From: Archangium gephyra
GTDB lineage: Bacteria; Myxococcota; Myxococcia; Myxococcales; Myxococcaceae
NCBI GenBank assembly: GCA_003243425.1
Contig: QFQP01000023.1
Coordinates: forward strand, 1 to 64,000
DNA length: 64,000 nucleotides
Direction: 5' to 3'
The translations under genes and the position numbers were made by a program. Position 1 is the first letter of the stretch, and each line of letters starts with the position of its first letter. Shown one piece after another: positions 41,657 to 50,766 of this stretch. A model generated the notes under the pieces. That model worked only from the letters and a program-made list of their open reading frames with translations. It was not told where the DNA came from and did no database searches.

Positions 41657-42546
41657 GAAAAATTCGCGCGTTCACCCTGCTGGAAGTCGTCGTCGCGATG
41701 TCGATTCTCGCGGTGTCGCTGGTGGCGGTGTTGGACATCAACTCCAACGCCGTCTACTCGCACGTGTACGCGAAGAAGCTCACCGTCGCGACGCTGCTGG
41801 CCCGCTCGAAGATGACCGACCTCGAGCAGAAGCTCTACGACGAGCCGCTGCCGTCCGATGACGACGAAGACGCGGGCGACTTCAGCAGCGAAGGCTGGCC
41901 GGGCTTCAAGTGGCGCGCGAAGATCATCGTGCCCAAGACCAATGGCCTCTCACCCGAGCAGCTGTTCGGCGCGTTGTTCGGCATTCCGCTGACCGGCGAA
42001 GGCGGCGCGGGGGCCGGTGGGGAGCCCACGTCGATGCTGCAGACGCTCATGGGCAGCAGCGGCGGCATCAGCAACAGCGCGCTCGCCAGTGCCAAGGGCG
42101 CTGCGCAGGGTCAGGCGGCTGGCGGCGGGCTCATGGGCATGCTCGGGCCGATGGCCGGCATGGCTCAGCAGCAGTTCACGCAGATGGTCGATCAGCTCCA
42201 GAAGTCGGTGCGTGAAGTGCACCTCACGGTGACGTGGAAGGAAGGCAAGATCACCGAGAGCATCGACCTGGTGACACACGTGGTGTCGATCGGCCCCGGC
42301 AGCGATCGCAACGGTGGCGCCGCCGCGGCCGCGGGTCAGACCAACGCCCAGAGCGGCGGCTTCGTGCGCCCCGACGGCACTGCGGCCCGCTCTCCGCGCG
42401 CGTGCCCCAGCGGCCAGGGCATGTGCGACGACGACGGTACGCAGCTCATGCAGGCCGCGCAGAACCAGCTCGCCAACCCGCTGGGCACCGGCAACCCGCT
42501 GATGAACCCCGGCTTCAACGCTCTTCGCGGAGGCATCGGCAAATGA
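41653..42546 (+). CDS. gspI: Minor pseudopilin GspI, oversized
   Basis: 297 residues; GspI is usually about 120-130. The N-terminus reads MRKIRA^FTLLEVVVAMS: Glu+5 is kept, but the residue before the cut is Ala rather than Gly (codon gcg). The usual GspI pattern continues (VYSHVYAKKLTVATLLARSKM), then come a Gly/Ala/Met-rich stretch (about residues 117-185), a VHLTVTWKEGKI strand set, and a C-terminal extension rich in Gly, Asn and Ala with two Cys. It lies in the correct order between gspH and gspJ, with ATGA overlaps at both ends. Confidence 0.85.
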   Translation: MRKIRAFTLLEVVVAMSILAVSLVAVLDINSNAVYSHVYAKKLTVATLLARSKMTDLEQKLYDEPLPSDDDEDAGDFSSEGWPGFKWRAKIIVPKTNGLSPEQLFGALFGIPLTGEGGAGAGGEPTSMLQTLMGSSGGISNSALASAKGAAQGQAAGGGLMGMLGPMAGMAQQQFTQMVDQLQKSVREVHLTVTWKEGKITESIDLVTHVVSIGPGSDRNGGAAAAAGQTNAQSGGFVRPDGTAARSPRACPSGQGMCDDDGTQLMQAAQNQLANPLGTGNPLMNPGFNALRGGIGK

Positions 42547-43211
42547 GCACCCGCCGCGGCTTCACGCTGATGGAGGTCGTCATCGCCATCGCCATCACCG
42601 CGTTCATCGGCGTGGTGATCGGCGTGAGCTTCAACACCACCATCGCCAACAAGGAGATCATCGAGACGCAGTCGGAGCACTACCGCATGCTGCGCGCGGC
42701 GATGAACCGCATGACGCGGGAGATCTCCGCGGCCTACGTGAGCGATCGCTACGACCCCAAGCGCTACCGCGACGCCTACGACCGGCCCACCAACTTCGTG
42801 GGTACGCGCGACAAGCTGCTGTTCACCACGCTCGCGCACCAGCGCCTGTACGCCGACGCCAAAGAGTCGGACCAGATGATCGTCGAGTACCAGGTGAAGA
42901 ACTCGCCCGACCCCAAGGCCAAGGGCCGCAACGATCTCGTGCGTCGCGAGAAGGTGATCCTCGAAGAGCGCATGGAGCGCGGCGGCAACGAAGACTCGTT
43001 GTTCGAAGGCGCCAAGAAGATCGAGTTCCAGTACTGGAACAGCGAGCGCAAGCAGTGGGAAGACGAGTGGGACACGCGGCGCGCGGAGCGGAAGACGATA
43101 CTCCCCACGCGCGTGAAGATCACGCTCATCGCGAACGACGAGAACGGCAAAGAGGTCAAGTACACGACCCAGGCGCGCATCATGTTGAACACCGAGTTCC
43201 CGAGGTTCTGA
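42543..43211 (+). CDS. gspJ: Minor pseudopilin GspJ
   Basis: 222 residues. MSTRRG^FTLMEV is a canonical cleavage site, followed by the helix VIAIAITAFIGVVIGVSF. The body contains RMLRAAMNRMTREISAAYVS, typical of GspJ, and a beta domain ending in LNTEFPRF. It forms the tip complex with GspI and GspK. Start overlaps the gspI stop by four bases. Confidence 0.9.
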   Translation: MSTRRGFTLMEVVIAIAITAFIGVVIGVSFNTTIANKEIIETQSEHYRMLRAAMNRMTREISAAYVSDRYDPKRYRDAYDRPTNFVGTRDKLLFTTLAHQRLYADAKESDQMIVEYQVKNSPDPKAKGRNDLVRREKVILEERMERGGNEDSLFEGAKKIEFQYWNSERKQWEDEWDTRRAERKTILPTRVKITLIANDENGKEVKYTTQARIMLNTEFPRF

Positions 43212-44539
43212 TGAAGACCCGGCGCGCAAAGAGTTCAGAACGTGGCGTGGCCATGCTGCTGGTGCTGGTCGGCATCGCCGTGCTCGCGCTGGTGGCCAAC
43301 GAGATCCGCTACAACTCCGTCGTCGAGCTGCGCCTGGCCACCAACCAGCGTGACGAACTGCGCGCGCACTACCTCGCCAAGTCGGGCATCGGCCTGTCGC
43401 GCCTGATGCTGCGGTTCCAGAAGCAGCTCGACTCGATTCAGATCCCGAACATCAGCGGCATGCTGCAGGGCCTCACTGGCGCGTTGACCGGGCAGACCGG
43501 CCAGACCGGCGCGGCGGGCGCCAACCCGCTCGCCGGCGGCGGCGGCAGCATGTCGATTCAGCTCTGGCGCATGGCGAAGATCGACTGCCACATGCTCGAG
43601 CAGATGGTGCCGGAGCTCGACGAGAAGGGTCAGGCCATCGCAGGGTCGATCAAGAACAAGAAGTTCGACTTCGACGACGAGAACCCCGAGCTGGCGGCCG
43701 CGCAGACCAACCGTCGCTTCGGCAGCTTCTCGGGCTGCTTCGAATCGAAGCTCACCGACGAAGAAGAGCGCATCAACCTCGCCAAGCTCGACGCGCCGCA
43801 GGGCACGTCGGCAGGTCTGCTGCTGCAGCTCATCAACACGCTGACCGACAAGAAGTACGAGTTTCTCTTCGAGAAGGAAGACAGCAACCGCGTGAAGGTC
43901 ACGCCCGACGAGCTGATCGTCAACATGCGCGACTGGATCGACGAAGACGAGACCGGCACCACGCTCAACATCACCGGCACCGGCGACCCGTTTCAGAAGG
44001 GCTTCTCGGACGAGAACGGTGGCTACGTGAAGTACGACCCGCAGTACCGCGCCAAGAACGCCCGCTTCGACAGCCTCGACGAGCTGTTCATGGTGCACGG
44101 CGTGAACGACCGGTTCATGGCGGCGTTCAAAGAGAAGTTCACGGTGTACCCCGACGTGAACTCGCGCCTGAACATCAACACCGACGACCCGATGCTCCTC
44201 GAGGTCGCGATTCGTTCGGTGGCCGACCCGCTGCGCCCCGACCCGCGCCTGGCCGACCCCATCTTCATGGACACGCTCATCAAGAAGATCCGCGCGGCGA
44301 GGATCTTCGCGCTCTTCGGCATGAGCACGGCCGACTTCGTCAACATCATCGCGGCCTCGGGCATCCCCGTGAACGCCGCGATTCAGAACAACGTGCAGGG
44401 CAACCGTTTCATCGGCGACAAGAGCATGACCTACCGAATCAGCGTCACCGGTTCGGCGGGCGACGTCACGCGCACCATCACCGCGGTGGTGCGGCTCGAC
44501 GACACGCTCGGTCGCCTCGTCTACTGGAGAGAGGAATAA
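43211..44539 (+). CDS. gspK: Minor pseudopilin GspK
   Basis: 442 residues. The leader SSERG^VAMLLVLVGIAVLAL lacks Glu at +5, as expected for GspK, the tip subunit. Next are the family ELRLATNQRDELRAHYLAKSG segment, a large alpha domain with MRDWIDEDE (calcium/alpha domain) and DPQYRAKNARFDSLDEL, and FTVYPDVNSRLNINTDDP. A Gly/Thr/Gln-rich loop lies near residue 90. ATG shares a base with the gspJ stop. Confidence 0.92.
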   Translation: MKTRRAKSSERGVAMLLVLVGIAVLALVANEIRYNSVVELRLATNQRDELRAHYLAKSGIGLSRLMLRFQKQLDSIQIPNISGMLQGLTGALTGQTGQTGAAGANPLAGGGGSMSIQLWRMAKIDCHMLEQMVPELDEKGQAIAGSIKNKKFDFDDENPELAAAQTNRRFGSFSGCFESKLTDEEERINLAKLDAPQGTSAGLLLQLINTLTDKKYEFLFEKEDSNRVKVTPDELIVNMRDWIDEDETGTTLNITGTGDPFQKGFSDENGGYVKYDPQYRAKNARFDSLDELFMVHGVNDRFMAAFKEKFTVYPDVNSRLNINTDDPMLLEVAIRSVADPLRPDPRLADPIFMDTLIKKIRAARIFALFGMSTADFVNIIAASGIPVNAAIQNNVQGNRFIGDKSMTYRISVTGSAGDVTRTITAVVRLDDTLGRLVYWREE

Positions 44540-44541
44540 CC

Positions 44542-46104
44542 ATGGCCCGCGTACTCGGCCTCGATCTCGGCAGTCATTCCGTGAAGGCCGTCATCGTCGA
44601 ATCGGCCTACCGCGGCGGCGCTGCGGTCAAAGGCGTCTTCACCGTGCCCGTTCCCACAGAGGGCGAGAAAGCCGACCGCCTCAAGGCGGCGCTCGGTGCA
44701 CTCGCCGCCCAGGGCCCGCAGGCCGACTCGGTGGTGACGTCGCTGCCCGGCACGGGCCTGGCCACGCACCCCATTTCGCTGCCGTTCTCCGACCCCAGGA
44801 AGATCGAGTCGACGCTCGCCTTCGAGGTCGAGAGCCAGCTGCCGTACGATCTCGACGAGGCGGTGTTCGATCACCAGCTCTCACAGGGCGACGCCAACGG
44901 CGCGCAGCTGCTGGTCGGTGTCGCCAAGAAGACCGAGCTCGCGCCGGTGTTGGCCGCGCTCGCCGAAGCGAAGCTCGACCCGCGCATCGTCACGCACGCG
45001 GGGCTGGTCTACCAGAACGTGCTCGGCACCCTGCCCGTCACGCTCGTCGACCCTGGCGCGGCCATCGTGGTGCTCGATCTCGGTCACGAGCGCTGCAGCC
45101 TCGCCATTGGCCGGCCCGGTGGCGCCGTGGAGTACGCGCGCACCTTCGCGGGTGGTGGCGCCGCGCTGACGCGTGCGCTCGCCAACGAGTTCAAGATTCC
45201 CAACGCCGACGCCGAAGCGTGGAAGGAACAACACGGCGCGGTCGGCCACGAAGTGGTCGGCGTGGAAGCTGAGCGCGCCGCCGGAGCCTTCATGCGCGCG
45301 TTGCAGCCGGTGCTCCGCGACCTGCGCTCCACCATCAAGGCGTACGTCGCACGCACGAAGAACCCCGTCGGGCTGGTGCTGCTGTGCGGTGGCACTTCAC
45401 TGCTCAAGGGGCTGCCTGAGCAGCTCGCCGGCGATCTCGGCGTACCCACGCGGCTGCTCGACCTGCCCGCCGAGCTGCCGACGCCCGCGCTGGCGCAGAG
45501 CTATGCGCTCGCCCTGCGCGGTGGTGCCACCGGTACGAAGGCGCCGCGCTTCAACCTGCGTCGCGGTGAGTTCGCGTTCAAGAGCGACTTTGATTTTGCC
45601 GGTGACAAGATCGGCCAGATCGCCGCGTTCGCCGCCATTCTCTTCGTGCTCATGATCGCCAGCGGCATCGTGCGCAACTCGGTGCTCACGCGCCGCGAGA
45701 AGCAGGTCGACGCGGTGCTGTGCGACATCACCACGCGCATTCTGGGCAAATGCGAGAAGGACTTCACCATCGCCACTTCGATGTTGAAGGGCCAGGAGAG
45801 CCCCGCGGCCGGCATTCCCAACCGGTCCGCGGCCACGCTGCTGGCCGAACTCACCGCGCACGTGCCGCCCGACATGGACGTCACCTTCGATCAGCTGGTC
45901 ATCGACCTCGACCGCATCTCGCTGCGGTGCGAGACGGCCACCTCGAAGAACCTCGAAGAGCTGATGACCGCGCTCAAGACCTACAAGTGCTTCAAGGAAA
46001 TCAACGAGGGCAAGGTCGAGAAGTCGAAGGACGGCTCCAAGGTCTCGAGCCGCCTCGACATTCAGGTCGAGTGCCCTGACGACGGCGAAGGGAACAAGGG
46101 ATGA
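44542..46104 (+). CDS. gspL: Type II secretion protein GspL (PilM-like)
   Basis: 520 residues. The N-terminus is actin-like/PilM-like (RVLGLDLGSHSVKAVIVES, LPFSDPRKIESTLAFEVESQLPY, LCGGTSLLKGL), followed by a transmembrane helix (IAAFAAILFVLMIASGIV, about 360) and a periplasmic ferredoxin-like domain. GspL recruits GspE to the membrane and partners GspM. This layout matches the PilM-plus-PilN type fusion seen in GspL. Start is two bases after gspK; stop overlaps gspM by four. Confidence 0.9.
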   Translation: MARVLGLDLGSHSVKAVIVESAYRGGAAVKGVFTVPVPTEGEKADRLKAALGALAAQGPQADSVVTSLPGTGLATHPISLPFSDPRKIESTLAFEVESQLPYDLDEAVFDHQLSQGDANGAQLLVGVAKKTELAPVLAALAEAKLDPRIVTHAGLVYQNVLGTLPVTLVDPGAAIVVLDLGHERCSLAIGRPGGAVEYARTFAGGGAALTRALANEFKIPNADAEAWKEQHGAVGHEVVGVEAERAAGAFMRALQPVLRDLRSTIKAYVARTKNPVGLVLLCGGTSLLKGLPEQLAGDLGVPTRLLDLPAELPTPALAQSYALALRGGATGTKAPRFNLRRGEFAFKSDFDFAGDKIGQIAAFAAILFVLMIASGIVRNSVLTRREKQVDAVLCDITTRILGKCEKDFTIATSMLKGQESPAAGIPNRSAATLLAELTAHVPPDMDVTFDQLVIDLDRISLRCETATSKNLEELMTALKTYKCFKEINEGKVEKSKDGSKVSSRLDIQVECPDDGEGNKG

Positions 46105-46655
46105 GCGCCATCACCGATCTGCAGACGCGGGTTCAGCAGCAGCTCGCCACGCTCTCCTCACGCGAGAAGAAGATGCTCGGCGGCGCGCTCGCGGCCGTGG
46201 GCGTGTTCGTCGTGTTCATGGTGATCTTCAGCTTCGGCAACACCGCCGACAAGATTCGCGATCGCACCAGCAAGAAGATCGTTCAACTCGAAGAGGTGCA
46301 GACGCTCGCCGCCGGCTACCGCGAAGCGAAGGCCAGGCAGGACGCGCTCGAGAACCAGCTGCGCCTGTCGAACATCCGCCTCGTCAGCTACCTCGAAGAC
46401 AAGGCCAAGCCCGCGGGCATCGATCTGCCGTCGATCAACCCCAAGGCCGACGTTCCGCTCGAAGGTTCGAAGATCGTCGAGAGCAGCGTCGAGGTGACGT
46501 TGACCGACGTGAAGTTGAACCGGCTCCTCGACTTCCTCCAGTCGGTGGAAGCGGGCCCCGGCATCGTCAAAGTGAAGTACCTGCGCATGGAGCCCCGACC
46601 CGCGCAGGAGACCGTCACCGCGTGGCTCACCATCGCCACCTACAAGTTGAAGTGA
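46101..46655 (+). CDS. gspM: Type II secretion protein GspM
   Basis: 184 residues. A short cytoplasmic N-terminus with RVQQQLATLSSREKKML, one transmembrane helix (about 30-48, GGALAAVGVFVVFMVIFSF), a coiled-coil segment and a small periplasmic domain ending WLTIATYKLK. It matches GspM/PilO-like topology and operon position after gspL. It probably dimerises with GspL. Confidence 0.88.
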   Translation: MSAITDLQTRVQQQLATLSSREKKMLGGALAAVGVFVVFMVIFSFGNTADKIRDRTSKKIVQLEEVQTLAAGYREAKARQDALENQLRLSNIRLVSYLEDKAKPAGIDLPSINPKADVPLEGSKIVESSVEVTLTDVKLNRLLDFLQSVEAGPGIVKVKYLRMEPRPAQETVTAWLTIATYKLK

Positions 46656-46658
46656 GCC

Positions 46659-47585
46659 ATGGCTGAGAAGAAGACCGCACTCTGGAAGCGCATCGTCGGG
46701 TACTCGCTCTTCAGCATCTTCGCGCTGGTGCTGATGTTCTTCGTGACCTTCCCCTACACCGCGCTCAAGGACCGCATCCGGCTCGAGGCCGACAACGCGG
46801 GGTATTTCCTTCGCATCGGGTCGATGGGCCCGGGCCTGTTCGCCATTCGCGCCAGCGACGTGAACGTCAGCAAGAAGTCCGACGCCGACCCGCCGCCGGA
46901 AGCGCTGAAGATCGACTCGCTGAGCATCGGGCCGTCGCTCTTCCCTCCCGGCTTGAAGGTGAAGGCCAACATGTTCGACGGCACCGTGGTGGCGCGCGTG
47001 TCGGGCTTCGGCAGCTCGCGTGTGCAGTTCGACGCTGATGGCATCGACCTCGCCAGGGGCAACTTGAAGGGCTTCTCGGGCGTCGATTTCGCGGGAACCG
47101 TCGACGCGCACCTCGACCTGACGATTCCGCGCACGGCGGCGGCGCCAAACGCGCCGGCTGAACCCGACCTGTCGCAGGCCTCGGGCAGCATCACGCTCAC
47201 CACCTCGAACCTGGCGATCAACGGCGGCACCGCGAACATCACCATTCCGCAGTTCGGCCCGGAGCCCACGCCGGTCGATCTGCCGAAGATCGTGATCGGC
47301 GACATGAGCGGCAAGGTGAAGATCGAGAAGGGCGCGACGACCATCGAAGAGTTCAAGTCGAAGAGCAGCGATCTCGAGTTGAACCTCTCGGGCACCATCA
47401 AGCTCGCCAAGAAGCTCGACTACTGCGAACCGAACCTCGAGCTGCGCGTGAAGCCCGACCCGGAGTTCCAGAAGCGCCTCGGGCTGCTCGGCAGCGCGTT
47501 GTCGATGATCGGCAGCGACCCGAAAGATCCCACCTGGCGCATGGGCCGCGTGACCGGCTACCTCGGTCGCCCGCAGTTCCGCTGA
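46659..47585 (+). CDS. gspN: Type II secretion protein GspN
   Basis: 308 residues. One N-terminal transmembrane helix (about 11-30, VGYSLFSIFALVLMFFVTFP) and a large beta-rich periplasmic domain (FAIRASDVNVS, LTTSNLAINGGTANITIP). It resembles the GspN of the myxobacterial and Leptospira type. It ends the operon, and its stop abuts the convergent gene at 47586. Role is in assembly and remains poorly defined. Confidence 0.85.
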   Translation: MAEKKTALWKRIVGYSLFSIFALVLMFFVTFPYTALKDRIRLEADNAGYFLRIGSMGPGLFAIRASDVNVSKKSDADPPPEALKIDSLSIGPSLFPPGLKVKANMFDGTVVARVSGFGSSRVQFDADGIDLARGNLKGFSGVDFAGTVDAHLDLTIPRTAAAPNAPAEPDLSQASGSITLTTSNLAINGGTANITIPQFGPEPTPVDLPKIVIGDMSGKVKIEKGATTIEEFKSKSSDLELNLSGTIKLAKKLDYCEPNLELRVKPDPEFQKRLGLLGSALSMIGSDPKDPTWRMGRVTGYLGRPQFR

Positions 47586-48260
47586 TCAACGCGTGGCGGC
47601 GGGCCGCTCCACGGGCCCGTCATCATGCTGTTCGAGCAGCACCACCGACAGTGAGCGCCCCTGCTTTTTTGCCAGCACGCGAACGGCGCGCTCGGCCCGA
47701 ATGAAGGTGCCGGGCTCGCGCTCCACCCAGCCGCCCGACGGCAACACCGAGCGGTAGAAGTCGATGACCTCGGCTTCGGTCGCCTCGGCGCGGAAACTCA
47801 GCGCGGTAGCGAGCTCCACGTCGAAGGTGGTGACGCTGCTGGCGCCGGGGAAAACGGGGAGCCCGTTCGCGCTCGCCGGCTTGCGGTGACCGAGGTCGGC
47901 GGCGCCCAACACCAGCGTCGTGGTGCCGTCTTTCTCGGGCCAGCCGTAGACCAGAAAGCTGATCATGTGGGTGTCGTCGAGCGCGACGAGCCGCGGCAAC
48001 TTGAGCCCGGGCAACCGACCCATGCGCGCCGGAATGAAGTAGCCCGCCTCCGCGAAGCGCGCTGTGTAGTGGAGCAGCAGGCGGTCCAGCTCCCACGAAG
48101 AGTGCGCCAGGTACATCTTCAGCGGCAGGCCGCTGCGCTCCATCTTCTGACCGACCGGAACCACTTCGAGCAGGCCGGGGACGTCCCACGTGAAGGGCGC
48201 GGGTGTGACTCCAGCATCGGGCGCGGCGGTCAGCGCCAGCGCCAGCAACAGCGACGTCAC
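47586..48260 (-). CDS. Hypothetical secreted protein in the Tad-like operon
   Basis: 224 residues. Signal peptide TSLLLALALTAAPDAG, then two repeated alpha/beta modules (DVPGLLEVVPVGQKM... and NGLPVFPGASSVTTFDVE...), each including a segment such as LLHYTARFAEAGYFIP or VIDFYRSVLPSGGWVE. This internal repetition suggests a duplicated domain. GTG start overlaps the TadE-like stop by four bases. Function unknown; likely periplasmic. Confidence 0.72.
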   Translation of the reverse strand: MTSLLLALALTAAPDAGVTPAPFTWDVPGLLEVVPVGQKMERSGLPLKMYLAHSSWELDRLLLHYTARFAEAGYFIPARMGRLPGLKLPRLVALDDTHMISFLVYGWPEKDGTTTLVLGAADLGHRKPASANGLPVFPGASSVTTFDVELATALSFRAEATEAEVIDFYRSVLPSGGWVEREPGTFIRAERAVRVLAKKQGRSLSVVLLEQHDDGPVERPAATR

Positions 48261-49159
48261 TGGCAGCCGCCCTTGCCCAGGAAGCAGTCGTGACCGGTGT
48301 TGGTCTTCGGAACCATGCCCAGGCCACCCCCGCCGGTGAAGAACTCGCCTTTGCCTTCACCGCCGACGGTCTGTTGCATGCCCGACTCTTCGCCCGAGAA
48401 GCTGAAGAAGTAGTCGGCCGGCGCGATGGGCGCTGCGCCCGCGAACGTCGCCGCCAGAGCAGGGCCTGCGCCCGACGGTGGCGCGTACATGGTGCGCACC
48501 ATCGCCTTGTACGGCGAGTTCGCGCAGTCGAGTTTGCACTCGCGGGTCTCGTCGTTGGCGAGCCCCCAGTCGTTGGTCAGCAACGCAAGGCGGCCGCGAC
48601 ACGCGCCGCTCACCGGGAGCCCCATTCCGCAGACCTTCATGGGGTCCGCGCGAATCATGCTCTCCTTGAAGAAGCCGCCCTCGGACTCCTGAACGAAGCG
48701 CTCGGGAATTCGAATCGCCCGCACCTGCGCTTCGGAGCGGCACGAGAGGCCGCCGACGTCGAGCAGCAGGTCGTCTGCCGTGGCGGTCGCCGCGAAGTTG
48801 AAGCCGTCGTCGGGCCGGCAGTCGACGCTCACGCGACTGCCTCGGGTCAAAGCGCGCGTCACCACCGTCGTCGAGTTGCCGTTTCGCACGCCATCGAAGT
48901 CTCGATAGCGGCGCTGGGCGCGGGCCGAGACGCCGGTGGTGTCGTCCATGGTGCGCGAGAAGGGACGCGCATCGGTCGAGCCGTTCTCACCACGCGACTG
49001 CACGCGCCGCAGCGAGGCGTCCCAGATGGCGAAGGTCTCGGCCTCCTGCACCTTGAGCGAGAGCTGCGCGTACTCGGCGAGGTGAATGCCGACCAGCAGC
49101 ACCGCCACGAAGACGAGCGAGCCCAGCGCGAGCTCGACGGTGGCTTGACCGCGCCTCAT
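48257..49159 (-). CDS. TadE-like pilus assembly protein
   Basis: 300 residues. MRRGQATVELALGSLVFVAVLLVGIHLAEYAQ is the TadE signature: a basic start, the processed G/Q-x-T-VE motif and one helix. The soluble part ends with a Gly/Cys tail (HDCFLGKGGCQ). TadE-type pseudopilins associate with Flp/Tad pili or with membrane anchors. The remaining Tad genes (tadA, tadB, tadC, flp) are not in the window. Start overlaps the upstream stop by four bases. Confidence 0.82.
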   Translation of the reverse strand: MRRGQATVELALGSLVFVAVLLVGIHLAEYAQLSLKVQEAETFAIWDASLRRVQSRGENGSTDARPFSRTMDDTTGVSARAQRRYRDFDGVRNGNSTTVVTRALTRGSRVSVDCRPDDGFNFAATATADDLLLDVGGLSCRSEAQVRAIRIPERFVQESEGGFFKESMIRADPMKVCGMGLPVSGACRGRLALLTNDWGLANDETRECKLDCANSPYKAMVRTMYAPPSGAGPALAATFAGAAPIAPADYFFSFSGEESGMQQTVGGEGKGEFFTGGGGLGMVPKTNTGHDCFLGKGGCQ

Positions 49160-50766
49160 CGCAGCGCCTCGTAGCCGGCTCCACGCAGCGCGTTCCACGC
49201 GTCGCGCTGCCATTTGTAGTCCTGCCCCGACAACGCCCGGCCGAGGTCTCTCGGGTCGTTGTCGACGTCGATCGGCACCAGCGTGGCGCGCCAGAAGGGG
49301 TTGAGCAGATTGGGGAACTCGTCCCAGTGATTTCGCCGGTGGTAGTACGCGATGCCCGTCGACACCGCCGTCTGCCGCGAGATGTTGAGGTTGTTGCTGC
49401 CACGCGTGTGGAGCTTCCGGCCGCGGCCGTCCCACTCCGCCGCGTCGCCGGTCGCGCTGAAGGGGAACTTGAAATGCAGCTCCCACGGAAAGCGCCGGTC
49501 GGGGCGGTTGAGATCGCGCTGCAGCGCGACCAGCACCTTGGGCTGCCCCCAGGCGTCGGCCGCACTGTCGTTGTTGGGCTGGAACCCCAGCGTGCGCACC
49601 CACACCGACGGGCACAACGGCGTGCAGTCACCCATGGTGTGATCGGTGCGGGCATCGCCTTCGCCGCGTTCGCCGCCGGTGACGCCCCACATGTGCTGAT
49701 CGCTGGTGTCGAGCAGATGCGTGGAGCGCACGAACGACATCGCTTCGACCGCGTCGCTCCGGCAGCTCCCGGCCACGAGGGTGAACGTGCCGTAGTCGTC
49801 ACCCCAGGCGATCTCGCCGCTCGGCGCCGCGCCGTGATTCTGGCTCGACGCCCAATAGGCGCTGCCCATCTTCGTCGATTCGACTCGAATGCTCCCGTAA
49901 TCCGCGTCGGCGCGCGCCAGCTCCGCCGCGAGGCGGGGCGGCACCGCGCTGCGCCCGGTGAGAAACGCCGAACCGCGCGTGCCCATGGCGGCGTCGAGCA
50001 TCACGTCGCTCCAGGTGCCGCGAAGACACAGCCCCGTCCCACCCGGTGGGAGACCGTCGAGCGAAGGCGTGCCCGTGGCGCCGTAGTCGCAGTCCATCTC
50101 CTGGCGCGTGAGCTCGGCGGCGGTGTTGGGGTCCTGGCCGGCGCCAGTGTCGACGACGCTGATGTCGTCCTGCCCGGCCTCGCGCAGAATGTGTTTGGTC
50201 ACGCGCTGCGAGCCGACGGCCTTGTACAGCTTGTCCTGCAGGTCGCCGTCGACGCTCGAAATGCCGTCGCTCAGCTCGCTGCGGAGCCCGGCGATGGCGC
50301 TCTGAATGGCGCGCGATTCCTTGCCGGCGGCTTCGTCTGCGGCTTCGAAGCCGGCGCGATACTGATCGTCCACGAAGTTGCCCACGCGGCCCTTGAAGTT
50401 GCCGAGATCGCGCTTGACCTGCGCACCATTCGGCAGTCGCGCCACGCAGCTCGACTCGGCGAGTTGATCGGCCGCCGTCGCGCTCGCCATCTTCACGCCG
50501 CGCGCGTAGGTGGTCCACGAGATCAGCGACTGATCAGCGGCCTGGGCGACCCAGTACGAGACCTCGAGGCGATTGATCAACGCGGCGTTGTTGTACGCGC
50601 GCGCCGTCATCACCGCGTTCGAGAACGCTGCGGCATCGGCGAGGTTCTGCAGCTCCTGCTTCTGACGAACGCGCAGCCCCAGGCCGATGGTCATGGTGAC
50701 CATCAAGGTGAGGAACAACATCGTGAGCGCGAGCAACACGAGGTTCTGACCGCGGGGCGCTCTCAT
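49156..50766 (-). CDS. TadG-like (Tad domain) protein
   Basis: 536 residues. RGQNLVLLALTMLFLTLMVTMTIGLGLRVRQKQELQNLADAAAFSNA is the Tad domain: a hydrophobic helix followed by a LADAAA-type segment. A large extracytoplasmic region follows with several Cys and Trp and a WGVTGGERGEG loop. It is coupled by ATGA overlaps to TadE-like genes on both sides. TadG-type proteins may anchor pili or act as pseudopilins. Confidence 0.8.
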   Translation of the reverse strand: MRAPRGQNLVLLALTMLFLTLMVTMTIGLGLRVRQKQELQNLADAAAFSNAVMTARAYNNAALINRLEVSYWVAQAADQSLISWTTYARGVKMASATAADQLAESSCVARLPNGAQVKRDLGNFKGRVGNFVDDQYRAGFEAADEAAGKESRAIQSAIAGLRSELSDGISSVDGDLQDKLYKAVGSQRVTKHILREAGQDDISVVDTGAGQDPNTAAELTRQEMDCDYGATGTPSLDGLPPGGTGLCLRGTWSDVMLDAAMGTRGSAFLTGRSAVPPRLAAELARADADYGSIRVESTKMGSAYWASSQNHGAAPSGEIAWGDDYGTFTLVAGSCRSDAVEAMSFVRSTHLLDTSDQHMWGVTGGERGEGDARTDHTMGDCTPLCPSVWVRTLGFQPNNDSAADAWGQPKVLVALQRDLNRPDRRFPWELHFKFPFSATGDAAEWDGRGRKLHTRGSNNLNISRQTAVSTGIAYYHRRNHWDEFPNLLNPFWRATLVPIDVDNDPRDLGRALSGQDYKWQRDAWNALRGAGYEALR

